DNA of 64,000 nt from Paenibacillus sp. FSL H8-0048 (lineage in GTDB: Bacteria; Bacillota; Bacilli; Paenibacillales; Paenibacillaceae): the NCBI RefSeq assembly GCF_038002825.1, contig NZ_JBBODF010000001.1, positions 744,001 through 808,000 of the forward strand. The letters run 5' to 3'. The notes beneath the pieces are model-generated. The model did no database searches. It was not told the DNA's origin and saw nothing but the letters and a program-made list of their open reading frames with translations. Of this stretch, positions 19,001 to 31,800 are shown one piece after another; within the stretch, counting starts at the first letter, position 1, and the number at the start of each line of letters is the position of its first letter. The translations under genes and the position numbers were made by a program.

Positions 19001-19896
19001 TCCGCATCTCTTGGCGTTAATTGGAAGAACAGCGGATCAAAGCAATTGTATTCGTCAATGAACCCGCCCCACTTGCTGTACACCTTGCCTTTCTTGCCCT
19101 TCTCGGGGTCGTAATAGCGGCTGTGATCCCACCGCTGCGGCGGAATCTCGGAGATGCTGTCCACCCCGTGCTTCAGGTTACTCCAGAATTCATCCAGATT
19201 CCGGGCCCCGGGAAAAGCGCCGCTGATGCCGATGACCGCAATCCCCCCGTCCTTGGCCGGATGTTCCTGCTGAACGGCCTGCGGCTCGATACGCGAAGGT
19301 ATTCGCTTCTCTTCGTTACTCCGGTCCTTGCCGGGTGCGGAGAAGGATCTGTATTTCTTCGGCGCTACTGTCTCTACAGGCTTGTCCTGTACTCTTGCAG
19401 ATGCTGCTGCCGGAACAGCGGGCTTCTCCGTCTGCTCCAGGTTCTGTCTAATATGCCGGTATCCGGCGTGCGCCTCCAGCAGCCCGCGCTGATGCTGAAC
19501 GAAATACCCGGCCAGCTCAGCCAGATTGCCGTATTCAAACATAAGCGTCTTCGGAAGATTCGGGAAATCCTTGTCCAGCAGACCGTTAATCTCCATAATC
19601 GCAACCGAGTCTACTCCGTACTCCTCCAGACTCTGACCCGCATTGATCCGCTCGATCTCAAGGCCGGTGACCTGTGAGAGCAGCCCTTTCAAATACTGCA
19701 TAGTGTAGTCCTGGAGACTCCTGTCTCCGCCTGAGCCGGGCCCAGCTCCTTCACCTGTCTGTCTGGTGCCGGTATCTGCTTGTTCTGCGGGCTGACTCTT
19801 GAACTGCTTGATCAGCGTGTAGCCCTGCTCCGGGTCCAGCGTTCCCCGCTTAATCTGCTCCAGAATCCTGCCCATCTCCAGATTGGCGTCACTCAT
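16006..19896 (-). CDS. Modular trans-AT PKS (gene F): ACP-KS-psiACP-DH
   Basis: The 1296-residue protein carries an N-terminal helical docking-like segment (about 5-35), ACP (60-135, S97 in GVDS), KS (218-650, Cys386 in DTMCSSS), a carrier-like insertion inside the post-KS linker (710-784) with Lys at the phosphopantetheine position, the rest of the linker ending in YPFDRTRYW, and an intact DH (960-1245; His992-x3-Gly996-x4-Pro1001 and HPAFAD with Asp1170). It ends in a helical tail (1270-1296). The N-terminal ACP serves the KS-DH-KR that ends gene E, and its KS-DH is completed by KR-ACP in gene G. An in-frame GTG at 19914 would add six residues, but the ATG at 19896 has GGGAGG six bases upstream and shares one base with the gene E stop (TGATG), so I prefer it. 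Confidence 0.95.
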   Translation of the reverse strand: MSDANLEMGRILEQIKRGTLDPEQGYTLIKQFKSQPAEQADTGTRQTGEGAGPGSGGDRSLQDYTMQYLKGLLSQVTGLEIERINAGQSLEEYGVDSVAIMEINGLLDKDFPNLPKTLMFEYGNLAELAGYFVQHQRGLLEAHAGYRHIRQNLEQTEKPAVPAAASARVQDKPVETVAPKKYRSFSAPGKDRSNEEKRIPSRIEPQAVQQEHPAKDGGIAVIGISGAFPGARNLDEFWSNLKHGVDSISEIPPQRWDHSRYYDPEKGKKGKVYSKWGGFIDEYNCFDPLFFQLTPRDAEQLDPQERLFLECAHSAIEDGGYTRQSLWNSKTGVFVGVMYGHYQMYGAEETVKGNTLALSSSYASIANRVSYFFNWSGPSIALDTMCSSSLTALHLACESIYRGDSEIAVAGGVNVTIHPDKYLFLCNQRFASSEGKCRAFGSGGDGYVPGEGVGALLLKPLAKAVEDGDHIYGVIRASSINHGGKTNGYTVPNPNAQSDIIAEALHKSGIHPRAISYIEAHGTGTALGDPIEISGLTKAFRLQTTENQYCAIGSVKSNVGHLESAAGVVSIIKVLLQMKHKQLVPSLHSEVLNPNINFAETPFYVQRSLGEWKPVVLEEEGQTREYPRYAAVSSFGAGGTNVHVILEEHRKQGSLVSAHYSDNTGGPHIFILSAKSKDRLNAYAKHILDYLDRTIRPESAPEEADSSTLKRYVVADITAALLQSALLPAQISAQEAIDEYGLSKEELITAADTLYEAYPVRLPISLWTGSTTIDEIAAYLLEQLGSSAIAARHERSADSSEAPEPEGGITSADGAASADGFRLEDLIYTLQTGRESMEERLAIVVSGTQELREKLGRFLAGDRKVSGVYAGNVSSGSEIRDVFTESEEGEAFLLSLVQSGRLSQLSRLWTSGVNFNWQLLYPQQSKPCRISLPTYPFDRTRYWYSSAQDATAVYNSSKPAVLAAVIDSNESVFEEQCYKKSLSAADAYLHDHVIRGRMVLPGVVYLEMAWRAGLLASREWRVQSLTDVKWRRTLELPENAASLDVYVGLAAQEEAIEASIYSLNGNGLRVLYCTCTVNYSELEVAESFAPDTEAEAETADIARMVQTASRTTEGEDCYALFADHGMNYGMNLRPIEAVYTGVYGTLAKLVLPASTQMPLHEYILHPAFADGAMQTALYSVLSGQQQTGTFVPSVLQAVEVYRPLTLVSYCLAAPAPASGQEQGMQFDLLLLNSSGLPAVRFSCLSGRDLTPGMQSNIAAPAEITSSAASVLLDEMLNKLLAGEAGIDEVERMLEGS

Positions 19897-22800
19897 CATA
19901 GGCCTCCCATCCACCGCTTCACATCTGCTTCACTCATCTCACCGGTCTGCAGCCGGGTCAGCAGGTCAACAATGGCTTCCTTATCTTCTAGCGGTACTTC
20001 TTGAACCGGAATGCTGTGGTTCAGCTTGAGCGCCTGATCAATCTTGGACTTGTTCCCCGCCGCCACAATGATATTGCCGCAGTCCGTCTGGAAAATAGCT
20101 TCCAGAGCCCGGATACCGCTCTCTTCCTCCAACATGCTCATGCCCAGATAAGTGGAATAGTACACTGCCTCACTCTCGGGAATGCTGAAGCCCCCGTCCT
20201 TCCATAGCGGCCAGTTGACCGATATCGTCCGGCCTTTGCGCTGCCCAAGCGTTACGGCTTCATTCCTCAGCCTGGCATAACGGTCCATGAAGCTGTTGGC
20301 CATGGCATAATACCCAACTCCCAGATCTCCCAGCTCCACCGCAATGGAAGAGAAGAGCATCAGGAAATCCAGCTCAAAGGCAGTGCTGAACAGATCAAGA
20401 TAGATCAGACCTTCGACCTTGGAGCTCATCAGCTCGCGGCCGGAGACCCCAGCGGATTCAGTTACAGGCAGGGTGCTTCCCTGGCCGGCACAGTGAATAA
20501 TTCCGTTAAGCAGGCCGAATTCGTTCCTGATACTGTCCATCATCCGCAGCACATCCCCGGCACTTGCGATATCGCCCTGAATATAACGTCCATCTCCGCC
20601 AAGCCGTCTCAGCTCGGCCATGCAAGCGTCTGTCCGCTCACTTGCAGGCTGCCGGCCGGTACAGATCAGCGTTGCTCCGCAGGTGCGTGCCAAGTATCCG
20701 CCCACAATCATTCCCAGTGCGCCGGTGCCGCCTGGAATCAGGTAAATGCCTTTCTCTTTGATAACCAGAGGTACGGATGCCGCTGTGTTACCTTCTCCAG
20801 GCGTAAGCGGCCGGATTCTCCGCACCGTTCTCAGTTCTCCGGCATAGCGGACATCCAAATGGCCCGGATTCTGCTGGGAGAACAATTCCTGATACAGCCT
20901 CTCCTGATAATCCGCAGCATGAATCGCGCTGTAATCCGCTGCCACGCTGGTAATCAGGAACTTGTGATGCAGGGTTACAATGGATTTGGCGAAGCTGGCC
21001 AGCAGCTCATGGGGAACCGAGAACCCTCCCTGCTCCTGCGGGTAAGCGAACAACAGCTTCAGCGGCTGCTGTCCGAACACCTGGACGAAGGCCTTGAACA
21101 GGGAGATAACAGAGAAAATGCCGTCCTCCAGCATCTGCGTCAGTATTGGCTGGACCCTCTCCGCTTGCAGCGCGGCCAGTGACAGCGGCTCTGCTGTTCC
21201 TGCCCACTGATGCAGAACATAGGTGGGATGGAAGTCCCTCTCCCGCAATTCCTCCAGCAGCCGCACATAATCTGCTTCCCTGTGCGGATGGATGGATATT
21301 TGATCTCCCGGGCCTGAACGGTACTCCGTATCCGGCCTAATCCAGATACAGGCACCGGCTCCGCCCGGCAGGCTGCCGGACGGTGAAGCTGCGGTATTCC
21401 GGCCGCTGTTCATCTCACCGTCCCCCAGGATAAGCACCTTCCGCTGCATTGCTCCCGTTACCGGGACCAGCGCCTCGTGCTCATAGACTGGAGTATAGTA
21501 GTGAAGCTCCGCCGCCGGATTGCCTTCCGGCTTAACGGTATAGGGCCGGACGATGAAATCCCCAATCCGGACCACTTCCTGCCCGTGCAGGTCAAGAATG
21601 GAAATATCAAATATATTCAGCCCCAGATTGTTCTCTCCAGGCTGCTCCTTCACCCGGGTGTACACATAGCAGTCCGCAGGAATAGGCGCGAAGATCTCGA
21701 TACTCCCGAGTGAGAATGGAATATGCGTAGCCCGGCCTTCTTCCTCTCTGCCTGCTGCCACCGAGCGTACCGCTCCGTCCAGTAGAGCCGGGTGAAGAAC
21801 ATATTCTGGCAATCCAGATCTGTAGGCTTCATTCAGGGATAAACGGGCCAAGGTTTCTTCCTTCCCGGTCAGCACTTCTTCCGTCACCTGGAAGGACGGA
21901 CCATAGCTGAAGCCGATGGCTTTGAAGATCTGCTGATAGCATTCCTGTTTGTCTTTGCGGCCGGGGCACCGGTTCCGGATTTCCTTGAGGTCGAAGCTTA
22001 GGCTTACCGCCGCCGCTGGTCCTTCCGCGAACTCCAGAATCCCCCGAGAATGTACAACCCGCTCACTCATGACCTGACTGAAGATCTCATAATGGACGGC
22101 CTCGCCTTCAGGCTCCAGCACGATATCAAGTTCCTTGAATTCCTCTGTCATCACTACTGGCTTCAGCCATACCACATCACGCACTGCCCGGACCCCGGCT
22201 TCTCCGGCAATCTCACCCGCTGCTCTGGCCATCTCAATGTAAGCGACACCGGGCAGCAGGATCTGGTCCGCAACAATGTGATCCCGCAGATAGAACTGGT
22301 CGACAGACAGCCGCTTGCGGAACCGCTGCTCACGCAGTGTGGAAATATTGATATCCACCAGCGGATGCAGAGGCTGGAGTGAATTCATCGTTCCGGGCAG
22401 TTGCCCGCCCGCCGCAGCAGGTCCCATTCCGTATGCTGTTCCTGACGCCTCCTTGTGCCCGGCTCCTCCAGAGAAGCCGCCGCCTGTGTTCTCCAGCCAA
22501 TAGCTCTCTCTGGCAAAAGGATACAGAGGCAGGGATACCTTCTGCAGCTGTGTATCTGCGAAGAACAGTCTCCAATCCACCGCTGTTCCAAGGACCCACA
22601 GCTTCCCGATCCGGTCCAGCTGATTCCTGCGGGCCAGCGCAGTGATATATGCGGTATCCTCGGGATCATTCCCGAGAATGGCCGTGCCGTTCTCTGCGGC
22701 AGCGGTTGTATTGCCCCGGTATACCCCTTCGCATACTGCACCGGTTGCCAGGGACTTCATAACCCGCTTCAGTTCATCGAGCGTCTGGACGGCAACGGCC

Positions 22801-25800
22801 AGCCGTTCCTCCATTTCTTCCCTGCCTGTACTCAGCGTGTAGGCGATATTCGCCAGCGTATATTCTGCGGCCAGCGGCGTATCAAGGAAGCGGTGCAGCT
22901 CCCGGATTTTGCCGCTCAGCCGGTCCCGGTTCTTCGCGGATAATACGATTAGCCTGCGCCCGGCGGATTCCGCCGCAACCTGCACCGGTACATATTCCTC
23001 GGCGATCAGATGCACATTGGACCCGCCTGCCCCGAAGGAGCTGACGCCTGCCCGGCGCATACTTCTGCTGCCGGAGTCATGCTCCCAGTGCTCCAGGCTG
23101 CGCTGTACATAGAATGGCGTATCCTCGAATGTAATGCCGCTGTTCAGCTCCTCCGTATGGATGGACGGCACCAGCATCCGGTGCTTCATCTGGAGCATGA
23201 CCTTGGCCAGCGAGGCAATTCCGGCGGCCGATTCCAGGTGTCCGATATTGGATTTAACCGAGCTGATCGAGCAGAACTGCTTGTCGTCCGTGTACTGGCT
23301 GAAGGCTCTGGACAACCCGGCAATTTCAATCGGATCACCTAATGGGGTGCCAGTGCCATGGGCTTCAAGACTGGTGATGGTTCTGGGATGAACGCCCGAC
23401 TTACGGAGGGCTTCGGCAATTGCTGCGGCCTGGGCACCCGGATTCGGCACAGTGTAGCCGCTGGTTTTGCCGCCGGAGTTCACCGCAGTGCCTTTGATGA
23501 CCCCATAGATATGATCTCCGTCCTCAATGGCCTTGCTGAGCGGCTTGAGCAGCACCGCGCCTACGCCTTCACTGGCAACATACCCGTCTCCGCCCTCGCC
23601 GAAGGCCCGGCATTTGCCCTCACTGGAGGCGAAGCGCTGACTGCACAGGAACACATATTTGTTGCGGTGGATCGTCACGTTAACCCCCCCGGCAAGTGCG
23701 GCCTCACTCTCTCCGCTGCGGATACTCTCACAGGCCAGATGAATCGCCGTCAGTGAAGACGAACACATCGTATCTACTGCCATGCTCGGCCCCTGAAAGT
23801 TGAACAGCCAGGATACCCGGTTGGCAATGGACGCGAATGAAGAATTCGGCGCTGCCAGTTGTCCGGAAGTGTAGCCTTCCGTTCCGAGAAGCTGGTAATG
23901 ACCGTACATGACGCCGACAAAAACACCGACTTTGGAGCGTGCCAGCCGCTCGCGGGTATATCCGGCATCCTCCACGGTATGATAGGCGCATTCCAGAAAC
24001 AGCCGCTCCTGCGGGTCTGTCAGCTGGGCATCCCGCGGCGTCATTTGGAAGAATAACGGATCGAATTTGTCCACATCATCAATGAAGCCGCCGTATTTGG
24101 TATAAATTTTGCCCTTCTTGCCTTTCTCCGTATCGTAGTCGCGCATGTAGTCCCAGCGGTTCTCTGGAATCTCGGTAATGCAGTCCTTGCCTTCCTTGAG
24201 GTTGTCCCACAGCTCTGCAATAGTGCCGGCCATCGGGAACCGGCCATCCATGCCAATTACAGCAATATCCATCACACCGGGATTCCCGGCGTTCTTTACA
24301 GGGGACATATCCTCCCCTGCCTTCGGGATGAACCGCCTGCTCTGTGATGCTGTAATATCTGCCTCTTGCAGATCACCCGGCATCTGCACTGCCGTAATCG
24401 GCGCTTCGTTACCATGCGGCTGCTCCAGCTTCAATAACGTTACAAGCTGTGCACCGTAATGACCGGTGAAATAACCGGCAAGTGCTTCAACCGTGTTATA
24501 TTCGTAGAAAAGTGTCGTCGGCAACCCGCTGAATTCACGCTCCAGCGACTCATTCAGCTCCAGAATCATAATCGAATCCAGGCCAAAGGCATCCAGCGGT
24601 GAAGTTGGACCGATCCGCTCTCTCGCAACGCCCAATGTTCTGGCCAGCAGGCTGACGAGATAAGTCTGTGTCCCCTCCAGCAGCGCCCTGCTATCCTTGT
24701 TATTGGCGCTGATACCTGTAGGCTGTAAGGCTTCGCCTGCCTGATTTGCCAGCGGGGCTTCCGCCACACCAAGTGCCCGGCTGATCTTACGCGAATCTCC
24801 GTAACCGACGAAGGCTTGCACAGCATCCTCCTTCAGCACCGTCTCCAGGATATGGAGGCCTGTTCTGGTGTCCAGCGGTTGCATGCCGTAATACCCGGCC
24901 AGCACCTGCTGCTGGGCTGCCGGAAGCAGGTAGCTTCCGTCCTTCCAGAGCGGCCAGTTAACGGATACTGTCTTACCCTGGCGCCGGCCCTGCACCGTGA
25001 GCCAGTCACGGTATACGGCATAGCGGTCCATAAAGGCATTGGCGGCAGCGTAACTGCCTGCACCCATATCGCCGATCTGCGCAGAGGTGGACGAGAACAG
25101 AATGAACAGGTCCAATGCCTCATTCTTGCTGGCATGGTCCAGATTGAGCGTCCCGTCAACCTTCGGGGCAAGGATTCCGGCAAAGTCCGCTTTACTGCTC
25201 CCGGCGGCCTTCGTTACCGTTCCGGTTCCGGCGCAATGAAGAATGCCGTTGATTCTGCCGAAGTGTGATTTGGCTGCTCCGATGATCCTTGCTGCGTCTT
25301 CCGGGTCAGCGACATCAGCCTGTACATAGACCGCTTCCGCGCCAAGCCCCGTCAGCTGCTCCAGCTTCGCCTGAACGGCTGAATCCTGAGCCTGCCTTCC
25401 GGCCAGCACCAGTCTTGCTTGCCAAGCTGAGGCCAGCTCTGCCGCCACCCGCATGCCCAGCGCCCCAGTCCCGCCAGTGAGCACATACACCCCGCCCTGG
25501 ATGAACCTCGAAGCCTCGGACTGGTGCAGCAGCGGCTGCGGAAGAAGCTTCCGCACAGAACGGACCTCACCGTGATACCTGATTTCAGTTCCGCCCGCCA
25601 GCTGCGGCGGCAGTAACTCACGGATCAGCCTCCCGGCGGCCTGTACGGGCGGCGAAGCCTCTAAGTTCACAAGACTCAACTGGAACAGCGGATGATCGGC
25701 AGCCAGTGAATGCGCGAATCCGGCATTCATCTCATGCAGCGGCTCCAGCATGTCCGCAGCTCTGCTGTAAGCATATAAGCATCTGATCCTTGAGCGGGGC

Positions 25801-28800
25801 TTCACCACAGCTGCCGCTTGCAAGAGGTACAGCAGCGAGTATAGCCCCTGATCCATCTGCTTCCCCAGGCTTTCCTGCTGCTCCTCCAGAGCCGGTCCTT
25901 CCGCTCCGGCCTGCTCCTTCCAGTTCCAGCCGTGCACGATATGCTGCAATTGCATGCCTTGATCCCTTAGGGATTCCAGCAGCCGGAGGTAATCTGCCGC
26001 CTGCTCCGGCCGGATCACATAAGCTGCCTGGCTCAGCCGGGCATACGCTGCTCCGGCCTCAACCTGAATGCAGCATTCTGCTGCCAGCCCATGCTGCACC
26101 GCTTGCCTGCGGACAGCCTCCGCCAGGGCAGCCGAGCCGAACACTACAATAGACGACAATGGCGCGGTCACCTGCGGCAGTTCTGTCTCGATCCATTCTG
26201 GCGAATACAGGGTTAGTGCGGAAGCAGGGACTGCGGCCGCAGCATACTGCTTAATAGAGAAGCCGAACAGCCGTGCCGCCTCCAGACCTTGCCGGTCCGT
26301 AATATGGATATCGTACTTCCTTGTTCCCTCATCATCTGTGCCGGAAGCTCCCTCTGCAGGCTTCGCGTAGGCATAGCATTGCGGCGGAACCTTGCCGATC
26401 AGCTCTATCCGGTCCAGGGCGTAAGGCACCCTGAGCGTCAAGTCCTCTTCACTGCGGTTTCCCGTCCATGATAGCGATCTTACCGCACCGTCAATGATCG
26501 AGGGATGGAGCACATACTCCGCATACCTCTCGTTAAGATGCTCTGGCAAGGAGATTTCGGATAAACCCTCCTCTGGCGAGCAATACGCTGTCTTCGTCAC
26601 CCGGAAAGCGGGGCCATAGCCGAAGCCGACCTCCTTGAATATATGATCGTAGCACTCTGCCTGAGTGAGGCTGGAGGTGCTTCGCTCCTTGATCTTCGCA
26701 ATCTCAAGCGTCTGTGCAGGTGCAGGTGTCTCTTGCATAATTCTCCCCGTTGAATGCAGAGTGCGCTGTCCCTCTGCTTCACTGAACACCTTGTACTCCA
26801 CTTCGCCTTGATCCACATGCGCGAATGTGGTGAAGATCTCCTTCTCCTTCTCTTCCATTTCTACTGCCTTGATCCATTTGACATTCCTCAGTCCCGTTAC
26901 CGGGTTGATTCCGGCCAGGACGGCAGCGGCCCTTACCAGCTCCAGATAGGCTACGCCGGGCAGCAACATCTTGCCGCCGACCACATGATCCTTGACATAG
27001 AACTGTTCCGGCCGCAGCACAGTGCGGAATTTCTCCTCTTCCATGGTGGAGACATTGCTGTCAACCATCGGATGCAGCACCGTAGAAGCTTCTGCCGAAG
27101 AAGACAGCTTGGGAGCGATACGGCGTGAATTTTTACGGACCCAGCAGGTCTCTCTGGCAAAAGGGTACGCAGGCAACGGAATGCGTCTGCACTCCCGGTC
27201 CGCATACAGACGGCTCCAATCGACTGCCTTCCCGGCGATCCACTGCTCCGCCAGCTCAGACAGCTCCGTTATCTTCAGAGTTCCAACCGGCTTCCCGGAA
27301 TTGGCGGTGGAAGAAGAAGGTGGCGGAAGCTGCACGGGTACCCGTCCATAATGTACCTTATGGGCTTGTTCCGGCATGGCAGCATAGCTGCGCAGAATAT
27401 CTATTAACTCCTCTTTGCTGACAGCGGTAAAAGCTATCCGCTCCGCCATCTCCTCCCGTCCGGTCTGGAGCGTATACGCAATGTTATGCAGCGTAAGCTC
27501 TTCGTCAGCTGCATGAAGCATCAAGTAATTTAGAAGCTGCCGCGCTTTTTCCTGCAGCCGGTCTGCCGTTTTGGCAGACAGGACGATCACGTTGCCCTGC
27601 CCGGACAACATGGAACGGGTCCCGGAGCTAACGGTGTCACGGGATGGATAATCCTCCATGACCACATGGGCATTCACCCCGCCGAAGCCGAAGGAGCTGA
27701 TCCCTGCCCGTCTTGGCAGGCCGTCAGGCGGCGTCCATTCCTGCGTCTGCTCCACAATATAAAAGGGCGACTGAGCAAGCTCAATATAAGGATTCAGCTG
27801 CTTGAAATGAACATTCCCCGGTAAGGTCCTGTGCTTCATCGCCAGCACAACCTTGAGAATGCCGGCAATGCCTGCGGCGGCCTCCAGATGGCCGATATTA
27901 GACTTCACCGCACCGATTCCGCAGTACTGCTCCCGGGTCAGCGGTATCCCCCGCCGGTGATGCAGCTCTTTAAAAGCATTTTTGAGCGCGTTGATCTCCA
28001 CCGGGTCCCCCAGGGAGGTGCCTGTGCCGTGAGCTTCGATATAACTAATGGTATCGGGCGGGATGTCCGCCTTCTCATAGGCTTCGACCAGCACCTCGGC
28101 CTGCGCCTTCGGATTCGGCACCGTCAGCGAGCTGACCTTGCCGCCGTGGTTGACCGCGGTTCCCCGGATCACTGCATAGATATAATCCCCATCTGCCTCC
28201 GCCTGGCTTAACGGCTTGAGCAGAACGGCCCCCGTACCTTCTCCGCGCACATAACCGTCCGCACTTTGATCGAAGGTCTTGCAGCGTCCGTCCGGCGACA
28301 GCATCCCGGCCCGGCTGAAAGAGATATGCAGGGTCGGCGCGGCAATCACATTCACTCCCCCTGCAATCGCCTGCTCGCAGTCCCCGCTGCGGATACTCTC
28401 CACTGCCCGGTGTACAGCTACCAGTGAACTGGAGCAGGCGGTATCCACCGGTTCACTGGGGCCGCGGAAATTGAAGAGATAAGAGATCCGGTTGGCTAAC
28501 ACGCAGTGGGAGCTGCCGGTGGAAGAATAGGCTTCAATCTCAATGTCGTTATCCTGTAAAAGCGTGCTGTAATCATTCGTCGAGACGCCGACGAACAGCC
28601 CGACCTTCCGGCCGGACAGCTCAGAGGGCTTGTACCCGGCGTTCTCTAGTGTGGACCACACAGTCTCCAGGAATATCCGCTGCTGCGGGTCCATCAGATC
28701 CGCTTCACGCGGATTGATGCTGAAGAAGCCCGGATCGAACTTATCGGCAGATTGCATGAAGCCGCCCCAGCCGGAGACGGGCTTATCCGACCCGCTGCCC

Positions 28801-31800
28801 TTCAGCCGGTTCAGCTCTTTCGCATCCCAGCGGTCTGCGGGAATCTCCGTGATCAGATCCTGCTGGTCCTGCAGATGCTCCCAGAAGGCATCCAGGTTCT
28901 CTGATTGCGGCATCGCTCCACTGATGCCGATAATTGCAACCGGCTCCGGCTTACCGGCCCCGGCAGTCTCCGGCCGGAGCGGCTTCCAGCTCTGGCGGGC
29001 CTTCTGGCCGGGAGCGGACGCTTGAACGGAGCCGTAATCAACGGCGGCTTCCGGTGCCTGTGCAGCTCCCCGGCTGAAATATGTAACTAACTCGTCCGCA
29101 TAGCTCTCTAACAGATAGGCTGCTAATGCACGAATTGTAGGATATTCAAAGAACACTGCCGGTGTCATCCGTACCTGGAAGGCAGCATTGACCGCATTTG
29201 CGGCATCAGTGAACGTTAAAGAGCTCATGCCGTATTCGCCCAAATCCTGATCAGGATGAATAGCGGCGGCATCCAGCTTCATCAGACGGCTAATTGTATC
29301 AGTGAGGATCTGCTGTACTGGCTCCAGCTGCCCGGCAGCCCGGCTCTCGGCAGGCTCGGCACCGGTTCCAGGTTGGATGATGGTTGTTGTTGTGCCTGAA
29401 GCTGCCGATTCCAGCCCCAGAATGCCGTATATTTTCCTGCGGTTCGCCAAGAGGGGCAGGATCTGCGCTTCAGACCCGTTAAGAATCGCCTCCAGAAGTT
29501 TTAGTCCTGCGGAGGTCTCCAGCGGCTTCAGCCCTACGGTATTCTTGAAGAACAGCAGGGTCTGCTCCTCAACCGACAGCCCGCCTTCCTGCCAGAACGG
29601 CCAGTTAATGGAGATGGATCTGCCATGTCTGTGCCCCGACTGGACCAGGGTCTTCCGGTACAGCAGATATTCATCCATCCAGGCATTGGCATAGGCATAA
29701 TCGCTCTGCCCGACATTGCCTGTGACCGCCGCAATCGAGGAGAAGCCCGCTATGAAATCAAGCTTATCTTCTCGGGTAGCCCGGTCAAGCTGCGCCAGCC
29801 CTTGGATTTTGACCCCTAGTACCCCGCTTGCCTGACCCTCATCCTTCACCTGGATAAGCGCGTCACGGGTAACTCCTGCCGCATGAATAATGCCGTTCAG
29901 GCTGCCCAGCCTGCTCCGCGCATCGGCCACGGCTGCCGCCGCTGCCTCCGCCTGCGACAGATCCGCCTGCACATACACTACTTCTGCACCCAGCTTCTGA
30001 AGCCGGGCGATTTCCCGTTCCTGCTCCGGCAGGAGTGCCGACCTGCCAACCAGCGCAAGCTTAGCCTGATAGTGGCGGGCCAGATGCCCGGCCACAATCA
30101 GCCCCAGCTTGCCCAGTCCGCCTGTTAGGAGATACACGCCGTGTGGACGGAGAATATTTTTAGAGGCTTCAGCGGCTTCCTTCGCAGGGGGAGCGATTTC
30201 CTTCAGGGCATGAACATATCTTGTACCCTGCCGGTATAATACTTCATCGTCCGTAGAGCGGATCTCAGCCGCAATCATCCGGTAGATGTCATCCCTGCCC
30301 GCAGATCCTGTGTACAGCATGCTGAAATGCAGCTTGGAATACTCCAGCTTCAGCGTTTTGTTGAAGCCTCTTAAGGCCCCCTGTCCGGGAGGCACAGCGA
30401 ATTCCTCCCCGCTCCTGCATAGCTGAATCACCCGGCTATGGCGGTTCCCCCGGACAGCCATCAGCGCCTGGGCCAGATACAGCTGGTGCAGATACACTCC
30501 TTCAGCAGCATTTGGGGCTGTCTCTTCTGAGTGCTCCTGCTGCTCATAGACGAGAGTCTCCAGACTGCAGCCTCTATTTGCCAGATCACGAAGCAAGCGA
30601 ACATAATCTTCAGGGTGCTCCGGGTTCATCCGGTAATTCGCTCCCCCTGCCTGTTGATATTCTGCAGCAGCTTCTACTATATATAACACGCCTGGATGGA
30701 CGGCTGGCCGGTCACTGTCTTGGGCAAGCGACTTGATCATTTCGGGTTCAGCGGCGAACCATACGATATCGCCAGACACACTGTCAGGTGCAGGAAGAAG
30801 CGTCTTCCGCTCCTTCCACTCATACACAAAGCACATCTCTTCCATGCTCTGCGTTCTTCCCTGCTGGAATACTCTCAGTACAAATCTGGTGAACTTCAGC
30901 AGCACCCGGCCCTGGACGTCGGCGACCGCCACATCGAAGGCCAGATCCCCGTCATCTGACCCGGCAGCAAGCCTTGTCACGTAAGAGACGCAGTTAGGCG
31001 GCAGGCTTCCGAAGATCTCCAGCTTGTCAAAAGAATACGGCAGTGCCACCGCGCCCTCCAGTTCCCCGTGGCCGCTGATCAGCCCGATGACAGCTTCCAG
31101 CACTCCGTCAGTCACCGTAGGATGCAGCGTAAATGCCCCGAAGCCCTCATGCAAATGGGCAGGCAGCTCAATGAAGGCTACTGCGTCTGCCGCTCCGGCG
31201 GACATCCGGGTAATGGACTGAAAGGACGGGCCCAGCTCCAGCTGATGTTCTCTGAATCTGTCATAGATCAGGCTTCCGCTTACGTCCGTCTTTCCCTGGC
31301 ACAGCCGGGCAATATCCATCGATTCCGTGGGGCCGCATGGTGCTTCCTGTGTATATCCGATACTTCCCTGGCTGTGAACAACTTCAGCTCCGTCAGATTG
31401 GCTGATAATCTCATAATCCAGCTCGTCCTGGCTCCTGCCCGGATACAGACGTACCTGCAGCAGCTTGGACTCTTCGCCGTCACTCAGTTGAACCGGATAA
31501 GCCCATACCACATCTGTGATGCTGCGTATTGAAGCTCCCGGCAGTGAAGCAGCAGCAGCGGACAAAGCCATCTCCAGCTGAACCACACCCGGCAGCAGCT
31601 TACGGCCGGACACGATATGATCCTTCAGATAGAATTCTTCGCCCGTCAGCCTCTTCTCGAAGCACTGCTCATGCACCGTAGACCGGTTGCAGTCCAGCAC
31701 CGGACCTATTGCCTGTATATGAGCTTGCCCCGGTGCCGAAGATGGGGATGTCCGGCCTGTGTTCAGCTCAAGCCAATACCTTTGCTTCTCGAACGGGTAG

